Assembly (NCBI GenBank): GCA_964620605.1
Contig: CAZUHQ010000110.1
Location: 1-12,476, forward strand
Direction: 5' to 3'
DNA: 12,476 nt
Origin: Thalassotalea_E sp964620605
Lineage (GTDB): Bacteria; Pseudomonadota; Gammaproteobacteria; Enterobacterales; Alteromonadaceae
The notes below the pieces were generated by a model. It saw only the letters and a program-made list of their open reading frames with translations. It did not search any database and was not told where the DNA came from. The translations under genes were made by a program, and so were the position numbers. Every line of letters begins with the position of its first letter. Positions within the stretch are counted from its first letter, which is position 1. Shown in pieces: positions 6,288 through 12,476 of this stretch.

Positions 6288-7783
6288 TGAGAACTTCCGT
6301 ACAAGCCGCCGCCGCCGCGATAAATTTATATAGTGAATATTTTCTAGGGTTGATTGTCTCTATGACTATCGCTCGTAGCCTTTCCACAGCAGATTACGGA
6401 ATATATTCTAGCGTTATTTGGCTGGCTACCTTATTTACTCTGGCAATTAATGCCGGGGTATCGTTAAACGTCACTAAATTTATCGCCGAATTTGGCCGGC
6501 GAGATAAAAACCTGCAACCGGCAGTGTTAGCGTATTTCTGGCGCATTCAATACACCAGATTGTTGATTGTCATTGTGCTGGCAGCAGTAGCTATTTACTT
6601 TGAATTACTTACCACACAAATATCGAAAGGAATGTTAGCTCTGCTAGTGTTGGCGGTAACGATCAAGGCAGACTATATGTTTCGAGTCGCCATTTTTAAA
6701 GGTGTTAAAAGGTTTGATGTTATCGCTAAAACCAGCTTAATAGCAAATCCTTTTAATATCATCGCCGTACTGGCTTGCGCATATATTTCGCCCACCGTAG
6801 AAAGCTTTATTATTGTTTTTTGTTCAGCCTGTTTAATCTATGGCATCAGCACACGCTTTTTTGTTAAGCATATGCCACACCCTATCTATAACGCCGAGCA
6901 TATTGCCCCTCATAAAAAACGTATGCTGTATCAGGTAGTTTCTGCAACCATCATAGTATTGCTCGCCTCAATAATTTTCCGACAAAGTCAGGTATTTGTG
7001 TTGGAAAAAAGTGACTTCTTATCTGAAGCAGGTTATTTCAATATTGCTTTCTTATTATCAACAGCAGCAATAACTTTAGTGCCTGGTATTTACCAAGAAA
7101 TACTATTACCTAAGATTACCGAAGCGGTGCAAGATGGCGATTTAGAAAGCCAGGTCACTCAAGCACAACGATTCCTGTTAACTTTAGCGTTACTTGTAGT
7201 TGTTCCTGTGGTTATCTACGCCGATGTCATCATTAACTTATTATATGGAGAGCGCTATTTAGACGCGGTGTTACCATTGCAAATACTAATAGTGGTTAAA
7301 GCATTAATGACCCTCAATCAGGGAGCAAATTTGACACTTATTGGCAATGATAAACAAGTCAGCATGGCAAACACCCATATTTTGTTGTTTGTTGTCGCTG
7401 CTATTTTAAGCATTCTATTTGTGCCTAAATATGGCCTCTATGCATCCGTTGCCGTTTATGCCGTTATCGTCTGTCTGATGATAACTATCTACAGCGCCCT
7501 GGCTGTTAAAGTCGGCTACAACCGTTTGCCATTAAAAGAAGTTTTTATGCTTACCCTAGCCGCTGTTTTAGCTTCAATACCGACACTATTAGTCAACCTG
7601 GTATTAACCGGGGTAGTATCAGCAATAATAGGCTCCCTACTATTTGCTATCACCTATTCGCAATTGTTATTTGTATTTAAAGGTTATGATCAATCGGTAA
7701 GCCATATATTGAAAAAACTAAAGGGCAAGACTTCCGGTGTCGTCAATTCGTATATTGGCTGGTGCATTAGATGCCTAAACTAA
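6287..7783 (+). CDS. Wzx-type oligosaccharide flippase (MOP superfamily)
   Basis: The 498-residue polytopic membrane protein has about 12-14 predicted hydrophobic segments, from ~18-28 through ~445-465. Its start fits polysaccharide flippases: an early ARSLSTADYGIYSS segment at 29-42, FRVAIFKGVKRFD at 132-144 between helices, and LYGERYLDAVLPLQIL at 319-334, a block typical of the C-terminal half of Wzx proteins. It should move an undecaprenyl-linked repeat unit from the cytoplasmic to the periplasmic face of the inner membrane, where a Wzy polymerase extends it. The 1-base TAATG overlap with the glycosyltransferase implies coupled translation. A charged short tail (about 468-498) follows the last helix. 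The symbol wzx would be functional shorthand; sequence alone does not fix orthology. Confidence 0.9.
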   Translation: MRTSVQAAAAAINLYSEYFLGLIVSMTIARSLSTADYGIYSSVIWLATLFTLAINAGVSLNVTKFIAEFGRRDKNLQPAVLAYFWRIQYTRLLIVIVLAAVAIYFELLTTQISKGMLALLVLAVTIKADYMFRVAIFKGVKRFDVIAKTSLIANPFNIIAVLACAYISPTVESFIIVFCSACLIYGISTRFFVKHMPHPIYNAEHIAPHKKRMLYQVVSATIIVLLASIIFRQSQVFVLEKSDFLSEAGYFNIAFLLSTAAITLVPGIYQEILLPKITEAVQDGDLESQVTQAQRFLLTLALLVVVPVVIYADVIINLLYGERYLDAVLPLQILIVVKALMTLNQGANLTLIGNDKQVSMANTHILLFVVAAILSILFVPKYGLYASVAVYAVIVCLMITIYSALAVKVGYNRLPLKEVFMLTLAAVLASIPTLLVNLVLTGVVSAIIGSLLFAITYSQLLFVFKGYDQSVSHILKKLKGKTSGVVNSYIGWCIRCLN

Positions 7784-7793
7784 AATATTAACT

Positions 7794-8483
7794 ATGAAAA
7801 AACTCTTTGTTTCCAGTTACCTAATTCTTATTCATATATTGCTATTAGTGCTAATCATAAAGTCTGATACTTATCAGGAAATTAGCCGGCACTGGCAACA
7901 GCCAAAGGAGTCGTTTGATCGCTGCTATCACAACATTGCGGCATTTTACCGACGAGTTGATAAAAACGTAAAGAATGGTTCAGTGATCTTTATTGGAGAT
8001 AGTTTGATCCAAGGAATGGCGGTAACCAGCGTTACCCCAAATGCAGTCAATTTCGGTATTGGCGAGGATACAACCCTAGGTGTATTAGCAAGAATAAAGC
8101 ACTACGATAGCATAGAGACGACAAAACAACTGGTGATAGCTATCGGCCATAACGATCTAAAATATCGCACGCCTGTAATCATAGCAAAAAATATTGAAAA
8201 CATTATTCTATCAGTGCCAAGAACAATCCCTATTACTTTATCCGCTATATTACCAATCACGGAGCAGTTTGTTTCCTATACCAGCAATGCTCAAATAGCA
8301 CAATTAAACCAGCATGTTGCGCTAATGGCTTCGAAGTTTCCAAACGTGAATTTTATCAATATCAACGACAAGCTTATGGATGATTCAGGGCTCAAGGCAA
8401 TATTTCACCTTGGTGATGGTGTGCACTTGAGCAAAAAAGGTTACCATGTATGGCTAACATCATTAGCTCAAACAATCCGCTAG
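7794..8483 (+). CDS. Membrane-anchored SGNH/GDSL-type hydrolase or acyl-transferring esterase
   Basis: The 229 residues start with a basic pair and a hydrophobic segment (about 5-22), which reads as an uncleaved signal anchor and places the catalytic domain in the periplasm. The SGNH blocks are present: block I IFIGDSLIQG (65-74) with nucleophile S70; block II NFGIGEDT (86-93) with an oxyanion glycine; block III AIGHND (116-121) with N120; and block V DGVHLSKKGY (208-217) with D208 and H211. All four signature residues are there, so activity is expected. The next gene is an acyltransferase-3 protein; in OafA-type enzymes the two domains are fused, and here they appear as separate adjacent genes. 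The likely job is moving acetyl or another acyl group onto a glycan, or removing it. The start at 7794 follows the flippase stop by ten bases without an obvious ribosome binding site. Confidence 0.87.
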   Translation: MKKLFVSSYLILIHILLLVLIIKSDTYQEISRHWQQPKESFDRCYHNIAAFYRRVDKNVKNGSVIFIGDSLIQGMAVTSVTPNAVNFGIGEDTTLGVLARIKHYDSIETTKQLVIAIGHNDLKYRTPVIIAKNIENIILSVPRTIPITLSAILPITEQFVSYTSNAQIAQLNQHVALMASKFPNVNFININDKLMDDSGLKAIFHLGDGVHLSKKGYHVWLTSLAQTIR

Positions 8484-8486
8484 GGA
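8482..8486 (+). promoter_or_regulatory. Possible ribosome binding site AGGGA of the acyltransferase-3 gene
   Basis: AGGGA overlaps the stop of the SGNH gene and lies 12 bases before the ATG at 8499. The spacing is longer than usual, so the assignment is tentative. It supports the start at 8499, which also places the conserved family N-terminus at residues 5-20. Confidence 0.35.
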
Positions 8487-8498
8487 AGCTACTTTTAC

Positions 8499-9569
8499 AT
8501 GAAACGCATTAACTATTTAGACGGCCATAGGGGCATTGCAATTCTATTGGTAGTTTTCTATCACGCTTTTTTCCGCTGGAGTGAAATTGTCCCCTATGGT
8601 AATGCCGTCAGTGAGTTTTTATTATTTAAATATGGCTTTCTTGGCGTTCAGCTATTTTTCCTTATTTCTGGTTTTGTTATTTTAATGACACTAGAGCGCT
8701 GTCAACGCTTCCCTGAATTTGTCTATCATCGCTGGTTGCGTCTATTTCCAGCCATGCTGATATGTAGTCTGTTGATTTTCCTTACCGCTCCCTTGCTACC
8801 CGAACGACCAAACGGTTCCCCTCAAGCATTAGATTTAATTCCAGGTTTAACCTTTATAGAACCTTATTTACTAGGGAAATTTACCGGCCTTCCTTTTGAA
8901 AGCATTGAAAATGCCTTTTGGTCACTCTATGTCGAATTTAAGTTCTATATAATTGCAGCTATTGCGTATTTTCTATGGGGAAGTCGTACATTAGTAACCC
9001 TGTTGTTTTTATGCTTTTTATCAGATCAGGCGATTGCTTACTTAAGCCAAAACACCAATGTTAAGTTGTTCTCCATAGCCTACTCAATTACCGCTAATTT
9101 AAGTTTTAAGCATTTTGGCTGGTTTGCCGCAGGCTCAGCTTTTTACCTATTTAAAAAGGAGCAAAACCAGCTCTGGTATATTTATGGTCTGCTGATAGCA
9201 GCTATAAGTGCCTTATTTATCGTTAACAACGATTTATTAAAGCTATTTACTCTAGTTCTAATTGTCGCTTTCTTCGCATTATCCTTAACCCAAGAAAGGC
9301 TACAACGAGTACTAAGCCACCCTTCATTGCTATTTTTTGGTTTTATCAGCTATCCATTATATCTCTTGCACGAAAATATCATGATAGCGCTAGTGATAAA
9401 AATGGAGCATTTAGTACCTAACGTTTTAGCCTTGATACTTCCATTCATCTCAATAGCATTGATCAGCTTAATCGCATGGCTAATAGCTAAACATTTCGAA
9501 AAGCCTGTCAAAAACTTGCTTCAACAAGGAATTGCAATATTTCAACGTAGTAAGCTAGTTAAGCAATAA
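8499..9569 (+). CDS. Acyltransferase-3 family membrane protein (OafA/YrhL-like O-acyltransferase)
   Basis: The 356 residues form about ten hydrophobic segments. The N-terminus has the family hallmark INYLDGHRGIAILLVVFYH (4-22), with the catalytic R-X10-H pattern R11/H22. Then come QLFFLISGFVI (51-61), FVYHRWLRLFPA (74-85) with conserved arginines, and FWSLYVEFKFY (140-150) with E146. Late helices include GFISYPLYLLHE. Such proteins pass an acyl group, usually acetyl from cytoplasmic acetyl-CoA, across the inner membrane to a glycan. This one has no C-terminal SGNH domain, but the preceding gene encodes an anchored SGNH protein that could complete the reaction. It ends with the polar tail expected of a stand-alone AT3 domain. 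Its stop overlaps the next start as TAATG. Confidence 0.92.
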   Translation: MKRINYLDGHRGIAILLVVFYHAFFRWSEIVPYGNAVSEFLLFKYGFLGVQLFFLISGFVILMTLERCQRFPEFVYHRWLRLFPAMLICSLLIFLTAPLLPERPNGSPQALDLIPGLTFIEPYLLGKFTGLPFESIENAFWSLYVEFKFYIIAAIAYFLWGSRTLVTLLFLCFLSDQAIAYLSQNTNVKLFSIAYSITANLSFKHFGWFAAGSAFYLFKKEQNQLWYIYGLLIAAISALFIVNNDLLKLFTLVLIVAFFALSLTQERLQRVLSHPSLLFFGFISYPLYLLHENIMIALVIKMEHLVPNVLALILPFISIALISLIAWLIAKHFEKPVKNLLQQGIAIFQRSKLVKQ

Positions 9570-11296
9570 TGAAACTTTTCATCGGTATATTTTATTTATC
9601 CGCGTTGACTTTATCCTTGCCTAGTCTTGCGGCTAGCTTTGAAACAAATGCGATAGATAAGAAAAATACTACTGAATGTAAAATAATTGACTTGTCTTTT
9701 AAGTGGCAAAAGCGAAAAAAATCTGCATTTGCCACAGCAATTAACGTCGAACCAAATACACTTATTACCTCAAATTGCCTGCGTTTTATTAACATTGGCG
9801 ACGCCCCAATCGAGCTATATACGGAACATCAGCTACTAGCTTCAAAAAACCAGCAAGCTTTTAGCTCATTCCCCATCACAATCAGTGAAAACGATTCATT
9901 AGTACTCAAAACCCATTCTGCTAAGTACTATCAAAAAAACAGCTATTTTTCGTTAAACATTGTCGAAACGGCTCCATCGGCCGTAAACAAAAATACAGGT
10001 AGCATATTTTGGAATATACAAACCAAACTAAAAAGTAGAAAACCTAAAGTATGGCTTGTTGGGCCAAATAGTGAGCACAAAAATATTAATGCCATAGTAG
10101 CTATGCTGGCTCCTGGCGATAAAATTCTACTCGAAGGCAATGCGACCTATAGTGGTGTAGACATCAGGGGAGTATCTGGGACATCATCAAAACCCATTCA
10201 ACTTATCGGCGTAGCTGTTAAAGGGAAACGTCCAATAATCACAGGAGCTGGTTCTAAATACAATTGGGCGCTTTCTCTACGTAATTCTCACCACTGGCGC
10301 ATCAGTAACCTTGAATTGACACAAGCTGGCATATGTTACCGCCATGAATCTGCATTTGTCTCAATCACTAAAACCTTAATGCATCAATGCGGCAATGGTA
10401 TTCTTGGTACAGATTTTCACTCTGGTAGCTTAGCGCTAAGCCATATTGAAGTTCGGGACAGTGGCGGCAAGGAAGAAAATAGGAACTGGAAACACGGCAT
10501 TTATATGTCAACCGATAGAGATCGTTTCCCAGGCAGTATATTTTCAATCAGCAAGAGCTTTCTACACAACAACAGAGGAAATGCGATTAAATCAAGGGCG
10601 GAGCGAGCGGAGATTTACAATAACTGGATCGAAAACAGTAATTTAAGGCAATCAATATATGCTTTGGAATTAATAGGCTATGAAGAATACGAACCTCTGC
10701 CCGCTATTAATCATGATGTGGTTGGCAATGTCATTTTAATAAGAAGTAAGAACTATGCAATCAGAGTTGGAGGCGATAATACTGGTAGCTCGGATGGCGC
10801 AAGCCGGTTCGCATCAAACCTATTCCTATTTCAGCAACCATATCAACGCCATATTTTTCGACTCAACGGTAGGTTAAAATCTCTAAATATTAATGATAAC
10901 CTTTTTCTTAATTTGCAGACTTTCGACACCCGAGTCAATTTAATTAAAGACTATATACCAAAGCAAAATTGGTACTATGCAAAGCCACGCATTAATATTT
11001 CAGGCAATTATTTATCATTTAAACACTCAGTGTACCGCTCTGAATATCATGGCTTATATAATAGGCATTTAGAAGAATTCTCTGACATAGTTGTAAGCAA
11101 CAATAAAGACATTGCTCAATCACAAATCAAGCGCTTCGTCAGCCAAGAGAATATCACCGACTATACCTTTAACTTTTTAGAACGAATCGCCAGTCAATTG
11201 GCTAATATTCCATCCCCCTATCACTTTAAAACGATTGATAACATGGAGATTCATAATAGGCCATTACCTGACAGCATACCTTTTTATAGTTTCTAA
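9569..11296 (+). CDS. Secreted right-handed parallel beta-helix protein, possible polysaccharide lyase or epimerase
   Basis: The 575-residue protein starts with a signal peptide: MK, a hydrophobic core at 4-18, and a likely cut near SLAA|S at 22-23. A beta-rich N-terminal region (about 25-135) with cysteines C37 and C70, which may pair, precedes the helix. The parallel beta-helix starts near VWLVGPN (161-167), with APGDKILLEGNATYSG (181-196) as the usual first coil, and runs to at least ~450 with short repeats rich in Asn, Gly and Ile. Conserved-looking sites are WKHGIYMS (307-314) and GNAIKSRAERAEIYNNWI (337-354), where Lys, Arg and His could serve a lyase-type active site. No catalytic residue can be assigned. 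Export to periplasm or surface and the neighbouring AT3/SGNH pair suggest polymer cleavage, epimerisation or binding, as AlgG and AlgL do in alginate systems. No PEP-CTERM or lipoprotein signal is present. Confidence 0.82.
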   Translation: MKLFIGIFYLSALTLSLPSLAASFETNAIDKKNTTECKIIDLSFKWQKRKKSAFATAINVEPNTLITSNCLRFINIGDAPIELYTEHQLLASKNQQAFSSFPITISENDSLVLKTHSAKYYQKNSYFSLNIVETAPSAVNKNTGSIFWNIQTKLKSRKPKVWLVGPNSEHKNINAIVAMLAPGDKILLEGNATYSGVDIRGVSGTSSKPIQLIGVAVKGKRPIITGAGSKYNWALSLRNSHHWRISNLELTQAGICYRHESAFVSITKTLMHQCGNGILGTDFHSGSLALSHIEVRDSGGKEENRNWKHGIYMSTDRDRFPGSIFSISKSFLHNNRGNAIKSRAERAEIYNNWIENSNLRQSIYALELIGYEEYEPLPAINHDVVGNVILIRSKNYAIRVGGDNTGSSDGASRFASNLFLFQQPYQRHIFRLNGRLKSLNINDNLFLNLQTFDTRVNLIKDYIPKQNWYYAKPRINISGNYLSFKHSVYRSEYHGLYNRHLEEFSDIVVSNNKDIAQSQIKRFVSQENITDYTFNFLERIASQLANIPSPYHFKTIDNMEIHNRPLPDSIPFYSF

Positions 11297-11348
11297 ACAA
11301 GCCGAGCGCCATTTTCAATGACTTAAATTAACCGCTTAATGATTAAAC
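11297..11348. other. Convergent intergenic gap without a clear terminator
   Basis: These 52 bases separate two genes that end toward each other. They are AT-rich in the second half and hold a 5-base-arm palindrome TTAATGATTAA (11336-11346), preceded by TTAAATTAA (11323-11331). Neither is GC-rich nor followed by a T-run on either strand, so I do not call an intrinsic terminator, although a weak bidirectional one is possible. Confidence 0.5.
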
Positions 11349-12476
11349 TTATAGCAGAAACTTGAGCGATAAATTTATACCAAATAAGACCAAGAAAGCA
11401 ATTAAACACATGCGTTTAAAGATACTTCCCGTCAACTTATATTCCACATCCAAATAGTTATTCAACTTATGAATAACTCCTACGCCAATCGCACAAAACA
11501 TATATAAAGGTACGAAAGTGAGACGACTTAAAAACATTACGCCAAAAGCAAAACCACATAAACTGTAAAACAAAGTTTTTGCCATTAAGCGATACTGTTC
11601 AAAATCTTCAATAGTAAGTGCCTTGTTCTTCTGCAATTTATGTTGATCTATTGTTATCTCATCAAAAGAGATTTTATAAAGTAATAGAATGATCGAGAAT
11701 AAAAACGAAAACCACAATAAAAACCCAACAACCCCTAGTTCACTCCAGCAAAGTACATAAGTATTATGAGCAGTTAAATAATGATTATCTAAAAACCCGC
11801 CTAGCCCGGTACCAAAAAAGGGGTTACTTTTTAGCATTTGCGTTCCGGCATACCAAGCATCCAAGCGCCCATAAGCCGACTCTTCACTGGCGCTAATCGA
11901 GCGAAATCCGCTAAAAACAACGGCAAGTACAGGCAGAGCACCTACCAACATCAAATTTGCTGCAATTTTACCATATCGTTTAATCGCATAACCAGCACAT
12001 AGAGCAAGCACGCTCAACAAGGTTCCTCTGGAATTTGTTAAATAAACACCATATAGCAGGAATAAAATAATCAACAGGTAAATAAATTTCATTAAGGCGT
12101 TAGTACGACTATAAAAGTAGAAAATTAACGGTAAGGTCATGACAAACAGCAAGCCAAGATCATTTGGATCACTGAAAATGCCAACATAACGTATCCGCAG
12201 ATCACCATGCTGATCCAGTATTTCTGCCCCCGACCAACCTATGCCATACTCCGACACTACCTGGGTATGACCGTTATAGGCAATGGCAACTGCCGCAATA
12301 ATGATGGTAAAAAGAATCGTTTCTTTAGCTTTTCTACTATCAGCTAATCCTAAAACAATAATGAAAGGTAAGGCTACCGAAAACAACAATGCCATAAAAT
12401 CTTTGATAGCACCTAAAAAATAAACGTTAAACGCCTGCGAAATAAGCCCGACAAAACATAATAAAATCAGAAGTAT
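11349..12476 (-). CDS. O-antigen ligase/polymerase family membrane protein (Wzy/WaaL type), N-terminus beyond window
   Basis: The - strand frame stays open to the right edge. Upstream of the internal ATG at 12395 there are 27 more codons of hydrophobic sequence with no stop, so the gene is truncated at its 5' end and at least 375 residues are visible. It has many hydrophobic segments. Numbering from that ATG, family motifs are FSDPNDLG at 74-81, NSRGTLLSV at 121-129 (SRG in the first large block), RLDAWYAG...NPFFGTGLGGF around 177-201 in the periplasmic loop, and HNTYVLCWSELG at 210-221. These match PF04932-type proteins, which join undecaprenyl-linked repeats into a chain (Wzy) or attach the chain to an acceptor (WaaL or O-glycosylation ligase). 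With Wzx next door, Wzy is the likelier role, but sequence cannot separate the two. It is the only - strand gene and must have its own promoter outside the window. Confidence 0.88.
   Translation of the reverse strand: MLLILLCFVGLISQAFNVYFLGAIKDFMALLFSVALPFIIVLGLADSRKAKETILFTIIIAAVAIAYNGHTQVVSEYGIGWSGAEILDQHGDLRIRYVGIFSDPNDLGLLFVMTLPLIFYFYSRTNALMKFIYLLIILFLLYGVYLTNSRGTLLSVLALCAGYAIKRYGKIAANLMLVGALPVLAVVFSGFRSISASEESAYGRLDAWYAGTQMLKSNPFFGTGLGGFLDNHYLTAHNTYVLCWSELGVVGFLLWFSFLFSIILLLYKISFDEITIDQHKLQKNKALTIEDFEQYRLMAKTLFYSLCGFAFGVMFLSRLTFVPLYMFCAIGVGVIHKLNNYLDVEYKLTGSIFKRMCLIAFLVLFGINLSLKFLL

Noticed and set aside
10446..10646. Second plus-strand frame inside the beta-helix gene
   Set aside because: Fully inside a gene with continuous beta-helix features; no ribosome binding site or domain.
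229..11296. An exosortase (XrtA)/PEP-CTERM polysaccharide locus
   Set aside because: Deacetylase, AsnB-like, FemAB-like and GT4 genes resemble members of such loci, but no exosortase gene is in the window and the one secreted protein lacks a PEP-CTERM tail. The possibility remains open for the flanks.
11336..11346. TTAATGATTAA palindrome as a transcription terminator
   Set aside because: The stem is only A/T pairs with a one-base loop and there is no following T-run, so it is not a convincing intrinsic terminator.

Overview
The window is an AT-rich stretch (by eye, well under 50% GC) of a Gram-negative, probably marine gammaproteobacterial chromosome. It carries the middle of a cell-surface polysaccharide locus (exopolysaccharide, capsule or O-antigen). 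The taxonomic guess (Alteromonadales-like) rests on base composition, protein flavour and the Wzx/Wzy-type inner-membrane machinery. It is an impression, not a measurement. No tRNA, rRNA, CRISPR array, insertion sequence or phage gene is visible, and no stretch over 300 bases lacks a gene.

Region 1 (1-5158, + strand) is a tightly packed run. It begins with the 3' end of an unidentified gene and continues with a NodB-type polysaccharide deacetylase, an ATP-grasp ligase, an asparagine-synthetase-like protein that lacks the glutaminase cysteine, and a FemAB/CelD-like GNAT acyltransferase. The first three junctions are overlapping starts and stops and the last gap is 15 bases, which suggests translational coupling. 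The gene content (free an amine, activate a carboxylate, form an amide, transfer an acyl group) suggests tailoring of a polysaccharide by amide chemistry. That is an inference.

Region 2 (5159-11296, + strand) starts after a 94-base gap holding a nested inverted repeat and the best ribosome binding site in the window. It encodes a GT4 glycosyltransferase, a Wzx-type flippase, a membrane-anchored SGNH hydrolase, an acyltransferase-3 membrane protein and a secreted right-handed parallel beta-helix protein. Two of the junctions are TAATG overlaps. The GT builds the lipid-linked repeat unit on the cytoplasmic face and the flippase moves it across the membrane. The SGNH/AT3 pair probably O-acylates or trims it, and the beta-helix protein probably cleaves or epimerises the polymer in the periplasm.

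Region 3 (11297-12476) is a 52-base convergent gap and then, on the - strand, an O-antigen ligase/polymerase-family membrane protein (Wzy or WaaL type). Its N-terminus lies beyond the right edge. It is the likely polymerase for the locus even though it is transcribed toward the other genes.

Sugar-nucleotide synthesis genes, further glycosyltransferases, the initiating transferase and export genes are absent and are expected outside the window.
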